Shown here: positions 42,679 through 50,133 of the stretch, piece by piece
How the letters are laid out: each line of letters opens with the position of its first letter
Position numbering within the stretch: the stretch's first letter is position 1
Source: Rhizobium oryziradicis
Lineage (GTDB): Bacteria > Pseudomonadota > Alphaproteobacteria > Rhizobiales > Rhizobiaceae
NCBI RefSeq assembly: GCF_001939045.1
Contig: NZ_MKIM01000032.1
Span: 362-64,361 of the forward strand
Reading direction: 5' to 3'
DNA: 64,000 nucleotides
Position numbers and translations under genes: made by a program
Notes under the pieces: model-generated
Databases searched by the model: none
What the model was told of the DNA's origin: nothing
What the model saw: only the letters and a program-made list of their open reading frames with translations

Positions 42679-42731
42679 CCTCCCAAGCAGGCCTATGGTA
42701 AGGGCCTCTCCAACAAGGCGGGACAATCATC

Positions 42732-43328
42732 ATGGTATTGCCACACACTTCCGAAAAACCGCAGGAGCCGACGCGTGACCGCATCCTGCATCACGCGCTC
42801 ATGCGGTTTTCCAACCAGTCCTATGATCGGACGGGCTTGCGCGAAATTGCAACCGATGCGGGCGTTGATGTCGCCTTGGTGCATAGAAGCTTCGGATCGA
42901 AAGAAAAACTGTTTGCCGAATGTGTGCGTGCATCCATCGCCCTGGGGGGCCTGACCAAGACAGGCCCGGGCGCGCTGGATGAATTTTTTGCCGACGCCAT
43001 CAAGCCACGCGAGGAGGGGGAATGGCAACCGATTGACATCGTGGTTCATTCCTTTTCCAGCGAAGATGCCGCCCGTGTTTTGCGCGAGGTTGCCATGGAA
43101 CTGGTCATCGATCCGCTGGTCAAAGCCTCGCCCCATGGATCACCCGTAAAAATTGCATTATCGACCTCTCTCTTGTTCGGCTTTGCCATTATGCGCGACA
43201 TCATTGGCGTTGAAGTGCTGAAGGCTGCTGATGAGGACGAGCTTGCAAAATTGCTTGGCCGCGCCAAGGACGCCTTAAACCGCGACGATGCGCCATCCGA
43301 GGAAAACAACAGCGGGCAAATCCAGTAG
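42732..43328 (+). CDS. TetR/AcrR-family repressor of the efflux operon
   Basis: A 198-residue one-domain repressor with ligand-binding helices. The N-terminal TetR helix-turn-helix reads LREIATDAGVDVALVHRSFGSKEKLFAE (residues about 34-62). The C-terminal part is variable, as usual. It is divergent from the adaptor-adaptor-pump operon and has a large perfect inverted repeat just upstream, so control of its own gene and of the pump is inferred. The inducer is unknown. Confidence 0.88.
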   Translation: MVLPHTSEKPQEPTRDRILHHALMRFSNQSYDRTGLREIATDAGVDVALVHRSFGSKEKLFAECVRASIALGGLTKTGPGALDEFFADAIKPREEGEWQPIDIVVHSFSSEDAARVLREVAMELVIDPLVKASPHGSPVKIALSTSLLFGFAIMRDIIGVEVLKAADEDELAKLLGRAKDALNRDDAPSEENNSGQIQ

Positions 43329-43362
43329 CCGGTGGCAAACGGTCGACACAGTACCTATCTGA

Positions 43363-43450
43363 CGCCAGAGCTTATCCGAGAAAAGTGGGAACCGGTTTTC
43401 GGATAAATCCGACGCGAAAACAAAAACTTAGAGCCTGATCCAACATCTGA
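43363..43450. repeat. RIME-like intergenic repeat
   Basis: The palindromic core GAAAAGTGGGAACCGGTTTTC (split here as GAAAAGTGGG and ACCGGTTTTC) sits in the longer pair TTATCCGAGAAAA/TTTTCGGATAA (about 43372-43406). CTTAGAGCCTGATC follows, like the ends of the copy at 36404. Confidence 0.65.
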
Positions 43451-43469
43451 TTGACGGGAATTTTTCACC

Positions 43470-43988
43470 ATGAATGACATTCAATTGCCTCTTCCTCAGC
43501 CTGCATCACGTCGCCGTTGGCGCTCTGTCTTTGCAGCCTTTGCCCTGTTTGCGACGGTATTGAACTTTGGTGCGTGGACCTATGCTCCGCAGGCTGTGGC
43601 CGCTGAAGTTGCGACCAAAAAATCGCATCATGTGGTGCTTTTGATTGATAGCGATGAGGAGAAGGTCATGCGCCACGCCATTGCCTATATCGTCAATCTG
43701 TCACGCGCTTATTCTGAAAAAGACGAACCGCTTTCCATTGAAGTGGTTGCCAACGGCTCCGGCATCAAACTGTTTCGGGCCGATACTTCACCCTTTTTGA
43801 AAGAGCTGACTGCTTTGCGGGGGGCCTATGCCGATGTGACCTACAGCATGTGTGGATCGTCACACGCCCTGGCCGAACAGCGCGAAAACAAATCCATTCC
43901 GGTGATGGATGGGGCCAGACTTGTTCCTTTCGGCATCAGCCGGGTTGTCGAGCTGCAAGAGCAGGGATGGACCCTCATTCAGGGTTAA
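43470..43988 (+). CDS. Periplasmic DsrE-family protein
   Basis: A 172-residue protein with a signal peptide or anchor (residues about 17-45, VFAAFALFATVLNFGAWTYAPQAVAA) and a DsrE/DsrF-like domain: HHVVLLIDSDEEKVMRHAIAYIVNLSRAY ... VEVVANGSGIKLFRAD ... VTYSMCGSSHALAEQRE. The single cysteine of the mature part is in the position used for sulfur relay in the family. It precedes a periplasmic TlpA-like thioredoxin by 143 bp, so a periplasmic thiol or sulfur role for the pair is plausible but not proven. Confidence 0.75.
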   Translation: MNDIQLPLPQPASRRRWRSVFAAFALFATVLNFGAWTYAPQAVAAEVATKKSHHVVLLIDSDEEKVMRHAIAYIVNLSRAYSEKDEPLSIEVVANGSGIKLFRADTSPFLKELTALRGAYADVTYSMCGSSHALAEQRENKSIPVMDGARLVPFGISRVVELQEQGWTLIQG

Positions 43989-44006
43989 AAATCAAGAAAG
44001 TCCCGC

Positions 44007-44053
44007 GTTACAGCGCCGTGCGCCATATTTGGCGCACAAAAATTCGCTGTAGC
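44007..44053. repeat. Hairpin intergenic repeat
   Basis: TACAGCG (44009-44015) and GTGCGCC (44018-44024) pair with GGCGCAC (44031-44037) and CGCTGTA (44045-44051). The GGCGCACAAA-GCTGTAG pattern recurs in the copies at 47105-47210 and 53650-53733. Confidence 0.55.
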
Positions 44054-44131
44054 TCTCTCCTGTGTGAGAAAAAGGGATGGCGTTTCTGCGCACGCGCGTT
44101 CAAACATGAATTTTCAGTATAAAGAGAACCA

Positions 44132-44713
44132 ATGACACTATTACGTCGAGATTTTCTGGGTGGCCTTGCGGGCTTTGGCCTTTTGTCTGATCGGGCGCTT
44201 GCGGCAAGCACGCAGGATTATCCTCCGGTTTTTGAGACGGTGCGTTCGCAATACACCCTGCTGGAACCCGTCTTGCCGCTGGCTCCCGTCATACTTGCAG
44301 ATCGCACTGGCAAACCGAAGATCCTGGCCCCAGTGCCCGGACGGGTGATGCTGGTGAATATCTGGGCAACGTGGTGCGCCGCCTGCATCACCGAAATGCC
44401 ATTGCTGGAAAAACTGCACAAGGAATTGGGCGACAAGATCACGATTGCGGCCGTTTCCACCGACCGGATCTCGCAAGAACGGGTGAATGACTGGCTGAAA
44501 ACCAACGCCATCAGCTCCCTGCCGGTCTTCCTCGATCCGGATGGCAAGGCAGCAAGCTCAGCCCCCAACAGCAAGGCACCTTTGCGCGCCGATAAAATGC
44601 CGACAACCTATCTGATTACCACGGATGGCCAGATTGCCGGCTACATCTCGGGTGCCGTTGATTGGCTCACGCCCGAGGGCAGACGTCTTTTGGCCTATTA
44701 TGGCGTGAAATAG
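44132..44713 (+). CDS. TlpA/ResA-like periplasmic thioredoxin
   Basis: Thiol-disulfide oxidoreductase of 193 residues. The N-terminus has twin arginines (MTLLRRDFLGGLAGFGLL) followed by a hydrophobic run and ALAAS, consistent with Tat or Sec export. The active site is WATWCAAC (WCXXC) near residue 86, followed by the TlpA-type VSTDRISQERVNDWL and the cis-proline region KMPTTYLI. It probably reduces a periplasmic disulfide, for instance in cytochrome maturation or for the DsrE-like neighbour (inference). Confidence 0.85.
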   Translation: MTLLRRDFLGGLAGFGLLSDRALAASTQDYPPVFETVRSQYTLLEPVLPLAPVILADRTGKPKILAPVPGRVMLVNIWATWCAACITEMPLLEKLHKELGDKITIAAVSTDRISQERVNDWLKTNAISSLPVFLDPDGKAASSAPNSKAPLRADKMPTTYLITTDGQIAGYISGAVDWLTPEGRRLLAYYGVK

Positions 44714-44736
44714 GCTTTTCAATCGCAGATTTGCGC

Positions 44737-44790
44737 GCATTACTGCATCATTCCTTCAATCGATTCTGATTTCAGGAATTACGCAGTAGA
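44737..44790. repeat. Hairpin intergenic repeat, family 2
   Basis: TACTGCATCATTCCTTCAAT and TCAGGAATTACGCAGTA form an imperfect inverted pair directly upstream of the LysR gene. It could also act as terminator of the TlpA gene. Confidence 0.55.
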
Positions 44791-44807
44791 ACGGGCTGTC
44801 GCACCAT

Positions 44808-45710
44808 ATGTCGATCACACTGAGACAGATTGAAGTTATCCGCGCCGTGATGGTGGCGGGCACCATTGCCGGTGCTGCCCGCCTGATGAATGTGGCCCAG
44901 CCGGGGGTGAGCCGCACCATCAAGCACATTGAAAGCTCTATTGGGCTGAAGCTGTTTGTGCGCAAAGCCGGGCGCTATGTGCCCACCACAGAAGCACGCG
45001 ATGTGTTTTTGCAAATCGAGGAAGTGCATCGCAAGATCGATCACCTGCAATATTCCATCGCCCATCTGGAGCGGGGCAGGGGGATGGAGCTTGCCTTGGG
45101 CTCAGTGCCCAGCATTGCCAATGTGATGGTGCCGCAGGCCATTGATGGCCTGTTGCGCATCTATCCTGAACTGAACATCAATTTTGAAATCCTCAAAATC
45201 GAAGAGGCGATTGATTATCTGCTGTTGGGCCGTGGCGAAGTGGTTGCCATGAGCTATCGGCTGGATCACCCCTCCATCATCTTTCAGCCACTGGCCCGTG
45301 GCCATCTGGTGTGCATTGCAGCGCGCGACCATCCCATTGCCGAGCGAAAAACCATCTCGGCGCGCGACATTATCCGCTATCCCTTGATCGGTATTGATCC
45401 GAATGATCCCTATGGGGCCATCATGGCCAGCATTTTTGCCCGCGAAAAGCTGGAGTATCAGATTGCCATCAAAGCGCGGTTTGGCACGACAGTCTGTACC
45501 CTCGTGAAGCGCAATCTCGGCATTGCCGTGCTGGATGCCTTCACGGTGGCCGATATGCCTCCGGATTCCATCGCCATTATCCCGATTGAAGAAGAGACCT
45601 CGTTTCAGACCTATATTGCCTATCGCGCCGATGGCGCACTTTCGAGCTACGCGGAACGTTTTGTCAAAATCCTGCAAAAGGAAATGGAGACGGCGATGGC
45701 CAAGCGCTGA
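44808..45710 (+). CDS. LysR-family transcriptional regulator
   Basis: A 300-residue LysR regulator with N-terminal helix-turn-helix (GTIAGAARLMNVAQPGVSRTIKHIESSIGLKLFVR) and a periplasmic-binding-like effector domain. It lies just upstream of, and on the same strand as, the TctCBA-shikimate operon, with 266 bp between. Control of that operon with quinate, shikimate or a related acid as effector is inferred from position. The start at 44808 gives MSITLRQIEVIRAV, the usual N-terminus. Confidence 0.85.
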   Translation: MSITLRQIEVIRAVMVAGTIAGAARLMNVAQPGVSRTIKHIESSIGLKLFVRKAGRYVPTTEARDVFLQIEEVHRKIDHLQYSIAHLERGRGMELALGSVPSIANVMVPQAIDGLLRIYPELNINFEILKIEEAIDYLLLGRGEVVAMSYRLDHPSIIFQPLARGHLVCIAARDHPIAERKTISARDIIRYPLIGIDPNDPYGAIMASIFAREKLEYQIAIKARFGTTVCTLVKRNLGIAVLDAFTVADMPPDSIAIIPIEEETSFQTYIAYRADGALSSYAERFVKILQKEMETAMAKR

Positions 45711-45717
45711 GGTAAAA

Positions 45718-45734
45718 CATAACATGATGTTATG
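45718..45734. promoter_or_regulatory. Perfect palindrome after the LysR gene
   Basis: CATAACAT-G-ATGTTATG is a 17-bp perfect palindrome 8 bp after the LysR stop and about 240 bp upstream of the tctC start. It may be an operator for the tct operon; a terminator is unlikely because there is no T-run. A second short palindrome, GCTGCA-AAC-TGCAGC, lies at 45793-45807. Confidence 0.4.
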
Positions 45735-45976
45735 ATCCACTGATAAATTGGTATTTGCGGTATGGACATAAAACTGCAAAACTTCAAACCGAGCTGCAAA
45801 CTGCAGCAAAAATGGGTGCGAAGGAGGTTTCGCACGGGTATAGGAGCATAGCCTGATGAGCATCTTGTGATGCTGATCACGGACGCTATGGACAATTTAA
45901 TGATGTGAATGATTGCCCGCCATTGATCTTTCGGAATGCGTGGGCATGGACAGTCGAATGAATGGGGAGGAAACTT

Positions 45977-46972
45977 ATGTTCAAAACAATCCTGGGGGCT
46001 GCGGCCCTCACGCTGGTATCCACATTTGCGCAAGCCGCAGATTATCCGCAGCAAGATCTTCAAGGCGTGATCCAGTGGGGCGCAGGCGGCAGCACCGATC
46101 TGGTGATGCGCTCGGTATCGCCGCATGTCGAGAAAATCCTCGGCCGCAGCATTGTCATGACCAACAAGACCGGCGGCGTTGGCGTGATTGCCACCCAGTT
46201 CGTCGCAACCCAGCCTGCGGATGGCTATACCCTGCTGATGGGTGCTGAAAACCCGGAGCTTTACAAGGTCATGGGCCTGTCAAAGCTGGATTACAACGAT
46301 TTCTATCCGGTAGACATTCTGGCCCGTGGTATTCCCGTGCTGGTGGCCAACAAGGATGCACCTTACAACACAATCAAGGAATTGGTTGAATATGTGCAGG
46401 CTCATCCCGGCACCGTCAAGATGGGCTCTACCGGCCCCGGCGGTCTGCCATCGGTTGTTGGTGCCATGCTGTCCAGCAAGATCAAGAATTTCAAGGTCAC
46501 GTCCGTGCCGTTTGACGGTGACGGCCCCGCGCTGACGGCCATGCAAGGTGGTGCGGTGGACTTCATGCCCGCCGTTCTCGGCGCTGCTGTTGAGCAGGTC
46601 AAAGCCGGTCGCATCAAGATTCTCGGCATTTTCGACAAGGAAGCCAACGCGGTTTTGCCCGATGCCAAGCCAATCGTTGCCGACTATCCTGAATTTGCCG
46701 AAATGCTGCCTTGGGGGCCTTTCTTTGGCGTCTTTGTGAAAAAAGACACGCCAGACGCCATCAAGACCAAGCTGGTTGACGCCTTCAAAAAGGGCGCAGA
46801 ACATGCCGATTTTCAAAAGCTGTTGAAAGACCGCGGCTATGTTTCGATGAATATTTCCGGCGATGAAGCCACCAGCTTCCTCAAGAAATGGCAATCGACC
46901 ACAGCCTGGGTTGTTTACGACAATGGCATGGGTAAAAAGTCGCCAGAAGAGTTTGGTATTCCCAAGCCTTGA
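45977..46972 (+). CDS. tctC: Tripartite tricarboxylate transporter binding protein (TctC)
   Basis: Bug-family periplasmic receptor, 331 residues. A signal peptide ends at FAQA (residue 20). The motif GVIQWGAGGSTDLVMR and the central GSTGPGGLPSVVGAM are typical of the family. The ATG at 45977 follows GGGAGG. Family members bind citrate, other carboxylates and aromatic acids. With the shikimate genes downstream, quinate or shikimate is the likely ligand (inference). A strong hairpin after the stop separates it from tctB. Confidence 0.9.
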   Translation: MFKTILGAAALTLVSTFAQAADYPQQDLQGVIQWGAGGSTDLVMRSVSPHVEKILGRSIVMTNKTGGVGVIATQFVATQPADGYTLLMGAENPELYKVMGLSKLDYNDFYPVDILARGIPVLVANKDAPYNTIKELVEYVQAHPGTVKMGSTGPGGLPSVVGAMLSSKIKNFKVTSVPFDGDGPALTAMQGGAVDFMPAVLGAAVEQVKAGRIKILGIFDKEANAVLPDAKPIVADYPEFAEMLPWGPFFGVFVKKDTPDAIKTKLVDAFKKGAEHADFQKLLKDRGYVSMNISGDEATSFLKKWQSTTAWVVYDNGMGKKSPEEFGIPKP

Positions 46973-46982
46973 TGCGCAGAGA

Positions 46983-47012
46983 AGCAAAGCCGGTGCAAAC
47001 CGGCTTTGCTTG
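46983..47012 (+). terminator. Hairpin attenuator after tctC
   Basis: AGCAAAGCCGGT (46983-46994) pairs perfectly with ACCGGCTTTGCT (46999-47010) around GCAA, followed by T. It lies inside the operon, so partial termination would favour the binding protein over the membrane subunits. Confidence 0.7.
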
Positions 47013-47104
47013 CCAATTTGCACGTCACACGATCAATGATAACGTCTTTCTCCAGGTTGAAGACCAGACATGATCGGGCGCACCCATTGTGCGGCACCTT
47101 GCCT

Positions 47105-47210
47105 TCGGTCTACAGCACTGTTCGCCCATATGGCGCACAAAGGACGCTCTGACACTTTTAATCTGCTGCATCATCTTCAATCCACGCCGATGTGAGGAAT
47201 GATGCAGTAA
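47105..47210. repeat. Hairpin intergenic repeat inside the tct operon
   Basis: The GGCGCACAAAGGACGCTCTGACA block is followed by CTGCATCAT (47166-47174) paired with ATGATGCAG (47199-47207). This is a fuller copy of family 2, sitting between tctC and tctB. Confidence 0.6.
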
Positions 47211-47224
47211 GGGAGCATTCTCAC

Positions 47225-47746
47225 ATGTCCACACCCCAAACCACAAGGCGCCCCGGCGAACTGGTGTTTACCATCTTGCTGTTGGCAGCCAGCACCTTCA
47301 TGCTCTGGCAGGCCTATGCCATTTCCGGTTTTGAATCGTTAAGCTCGGCCGGTGCTTTTCCCATGGCCATGACGGCCATCATGGTCGGCTCGATTGCCTA
47401 TGTGCTGGCCAAGCTTTTTCGGCGGGCGGCACCCGCCCATCTGGTGTTGCGCTTGAAAACAGAAATCATGCCGCGCACGGTCGTGGTGTTCAGCGTTATC
47501 ATTGTGGCCTATTCGCTGGTGTTGGAAACGCTGGGGTTTGTGATCGCGTCCTTTGTTTTCCTGCTGGTCTCGATCTGGTTTCTGGAAGGCGGGCGCTTTA
47601 AACGCGCCCTGTTGTTTTCGGTTGTGTCGATCGTCTGCGTCTACATTGTCTTCCGCTTGATCTTTCAGGTCGTGCTGCCCGAAGGGCTTATTCCTGAGCG
47701 GGAAATTATCGCAGCTATTCAAGACCTTCTGGCCGGGAGACATTGA
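47225..47746 (+). CDS. tctB: Tripartite tricarboxylate transporter small membrane subunit (TctB)
   Basis: Inner-membrane protein of 173 residues with four clear hydrophobic segments, the size and layout of TctB. The ATG at 47225 (MSTPQTTRRPGE) gives a short soluble N-terminus before the first segment FTILLLAASTFMLWQ. Its stop overlaps the upstream edge of tctA. The sequence itself is poorly conserved in the family; the call rests on layout and neighbours. Confidence 0.85.
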   Translation: MSTPQTTRRPGELVFTILLLAASTFMLWQAYAISGFESLSSAGAFPMAMTAIMVGSIAYVLAKLFRRAAPAHLVLRLKTEIMPRTVVVFSVIIVAYSLVLETLGFVIASFVFLLVSIWFLEGGRFKRALLFSVVSIVCVYIVFRLIFQVVLPEGLIPEREIIAAIQDLLAGRH

Positions 47747-47751
47747 TCGCC

Positions 47752-49275
47752 ATGGACGCACTGACCTATCTTTTCAGCACCTGGGTGCAGCCTGAACTTC
47801 TGGCATTGACCGCCATTGGCACGTTTGCCGGCATTTACATTGGTGCCATTCCCGGCCTGTCGGTCACCATGGCCGTCTCGATCCTGATTTCGTTTACCTT
47901 CAGCTGGGATGTGAACCACGCGCTTGCGCTGATGAACGGCATTTTCATGGGCGGCGTTTATGGAGGGTCGCGCACCGCCATCTTGCTCAACATTCCCGGC
48001 GCACCTGCCGCCATTGCCACAGCCCTTGATGGCTATCCCATGGCCAAAAAAGGCGAGGCGGGCAGCGCCATTGGCCTCTCCACCGTCATGTCCTTTATCG
48101 GCGGTTTTGTTGGCATTGTGGTTTTGGCCATTGCCGCCCCGGCCATCAGCGAATTCGCCATTAAATTTCAGCCGCGCGACTATATGCTGATTGCCATGAT
48201 GGGCATTTTGCTGGTCAGCGCGCTCTCGGGCGAAAGCCTCGCCAAGGGCATTTTTGCCGGTGCTTTGGGCATGTTGCTGGGCACGGTTGGCCTTGACCCC
48301 ATGACCGCCGAGCAGCGCTTCACCTTTGATTCCGTCTCCCTGATGAACGGCATTTCGCCCATCGCCCTGATGATTGGCATGTTCGGTGTCTCGGAAGCGC
48401 TGTTGCAGCTTCATCATTTGAAAACCGAGGCTGTGAAGCAGAAAATCGACCGCATTATTCCCATGTGGAGTGATGTGAAAAAATACCTGCCACTGAGCAT
48501 GCAAACCTCGGCGATTGGCGTGATCATCGGTGCCTTGCCGGGCACCGGTGGCGATATTGCCGCTCTGATGGCCTATGACCACGCCAAGCGCGTGACCAAA
48601 AACCCGGAAGTGCCGTTTGGCGAAGGCGCAAAAGAAGGCCTGATTGCGCCGGAAAGCGCCAACAATGCCGCTGTGGGTGGTGCCTATATTCCCATGCTGA
48701 CGTTGGGTATTCCGGGCGATGCGGTGACGGCGATCATCATTGGTGCGCTGTTTATCCATGGTCTCAATCCCGGCCCGCTGCTGCTGATCGAAAAGCCGGA
48801 CATGTTCTGGTTTACCGTTGGCAATCTGACTTTGGCCAATTTCTTCATGCTGATCTTTGGTCTGACCGGCATTCGCCTGTTCACCAAAATTGTTGAATGC
48901 CCGAAGGCGCTGTTGTTTCCGCTCATCCTGCTTTTGAGCGTTGTTGGCTCCTATTCGATCAACAATTCCATCTCCGATGTGTGGTGGATGCTGGGCTTTG
49001 GTATTTTCGGCTATTTCATGAAGCTCTATGGCTATCAGGTTGGCCCGGTCATTCTCGGCGTTATTCTGAGCCGTTTGATGGATGATAACTGGCGCCGCTC
49101 GATCATTTCCGAGCAGGGCAGTGTGTCCGGACTGGTGCACGGCATTGTCACCAGCCCACTCTCGCTGGTGCTGTTGTTGATGATCATCTTCATTGTTGGC
49201 ACCCAGACCCCCTGGTGGAAGGCCGCCTTTGACAAAAAAGACAGCGCGGCAAAAGCTGTGCAGAAAGAAGGGTAA
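47752..49275 (+). CDS. tctA: Tripartite tricarboxylate transporter large permease (TctA)
   Basis: Main permease, about 507 residues with some ten to twelve membrane segments. The N-terminal GTFAGIYIGAIPGLSVTMAVSILISFTF and FMGGVYGGSRTAILLNIPGAPAAIATALDGYPMAKKGEA are the TctA signature regions; the second copy reads GVIIGALPGTGGDIAALMAYDHAKR. An ATG at 47752 is preferred; a TTG at 47743 in frame would overlap tctB. The shikimate dehydrogenase gene begins 4 bp after the stop. Confidence 0.93.
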   Translation: MDALTYLFSTWVQPELLALTAIGTFAGIYIGAIPGLSVTMAVSILISFTFSWDVNHALALMNGIFMGGVYGGSRTAILLNIPGAPAAIATALDGYPMAKKGEAGSAIGLSTVMSFIGGFVGIVVLAIAAPAISEFAIKFQPRDYMLIAMMGILLVSALSGESLAKGIFAGALGMLLGTVGLDPMTAEQRFTFDSVSLMNGISPIALMIGMFGVSEALLQLHHLKTEAVKQKIDRIIPMWSDVKKYLPLSMQTSAIGVIIGALPGTGGDIAALMAYDHAKRVTKNPEVPFGEGAKEGLIAPESANNAAVGGAYIPMLTLGIPGDAVTAIIIGALFIHGLNPGPLLLIEKPDMFWFTVGNLTLANFFMLIFGLTGIRLFTKIVECPKALLFPLILLLSVVGSYSINNSISDVWWMLGFGIFGYFMKLYGYQVGPVILGVILSRLMDDNWRRSIISEQGSVSGLVHGIVTSPLSLVLLLMIIFIVGTQTPWWKAAFDKKDSAAKAVQKEG

Positions 49276-49278
49276 TCC

Positions 49279-50118
49279 ATGTCTGGAACGACAATCAGAC
49301 TTGGCCTGATCGGCGACAATATCGCCGCATCACAATCGCCACGCCTGCATGAGCTGGCAGGCCGCCTCTGCGGTCTGGACGTCAGCTATGAGCGGGTGGT
49401 GCCGCCACAGCGCGGCGAAGATTTTGAAACCACGTTTCAGTGGTGCCGCGATCAGGGTTTCACGGGTCTGAACATTACTTACCCTTACAAGGAACGGGTC
49501 GTGCCGCTGTTGCAGGTGCCGGATGCTGCCATTAAAGCGGTGGGTGCCTGCAACACGGTGGTGTTTAAAACCAACCCACCCAGCGGCTCTAATACCGATT
49601 TCACCGGCTTTGTTGGGGCTTTCCAGCAAAGCTTTGGCACCGATACCAAGCCCGGTGTTGTTGCCATGGTGGGTGCGGGCGGTGTTGGCAAGGCGGTTGG
49701 CTTTGGTTTGGCACAACTCGGCTGCTCGCATCTTCGCCTGTTTGATCGTGACACAGCAAAGGCCGAAGGCTTGGCGAAAGCGCTGTTGGCAGGTGCCGCC
49801 ACCATGCGTGTGGATGTGGCATCCACCGTTGAAGAGGCCACAAGCGGCGCAGACGGCCTGGTCAATTGCACACCGCTTGGCATGGAAGGCTATCCCGGCT
49901 CAAGCGTGCCGGAGCCGTTGATGCTTGGCAAAAAATGGGCGTTTGATGCGGTCTACACGCCGGTGAACACGCAGTTTTTGCAAGGCTGCACAAAAGCGGG
50001 CCTTGCCATTTTGAGCGGCTATGAGCTGTTTTTCCACCAGGGTGTTGATGCCTTTCGGATCTTCACCGGCCAAGATGTCGATCAAACACGTCTGCGTCAG
50101 GAATTATCCAACCCGTGA
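49279..50118 (+). CDS. Shikimate/quinate dehydrogenase (AroE-like, probably NAD-dependent)
   Basis: A 279-residue AroE-fold enzyme. The substrate site has SQSPRLHE and NITYPYKE with the catalytic lysine; the nucleotide site is VGAGGVGKAVGFGL. Where NADP-using AroE has NRT after the second strand, this protein has FDRDTAKAE, the acidic type found in NAD-using catabolic enzymes. Its place between a TctA permease and a dehydroshikimate dehydratase supports degradation of quinate or shikimate rather than aromatic amino-acid synthesis. The next gene begins 15 bp downstream. Confidence 0.87.
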   Translation: MSGTTIRLGLIGDNIAASQSPRLHELAGRLCGLDVSYERVVPPQRGEDFETTFQWCRDQGFTGLNITYPYKERVVPLLQVPDAAIKAVGACNTVVFKTNPPSGSNTDFTGFVGAFQQSFGTDTKPGVVAMVGAGGVGKAVGFGLAQLGCSHLRLFDRDTAKAEGLAKALLAGAATMRVDVASTVEEATSGADGLVNCTPLGMEGYPGSSVPEPLMLGKKWAFDAVYTPVNTQFLQGCTKAGLAILSGYELFFHQGVDAFRIFTGQDVDQTRLRQELSNP

Positions 50119-50133
50119 GAGAGGGCCTAAGCC

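Noticed and set aside
43850..44122. Small open frame between the DsrE-like and TlpA-like genes
   Set aside because: It overlaps the DsrE-like gene and a hairpin repeat and has no recognisable sequence.
47719..49140. Long open frame (473 codons) opposite tctA
   Set aside because: It is rich in Gln, His, Asn and Gly, as expected from the reverse complement of a membrane protein gene, and has no domain.
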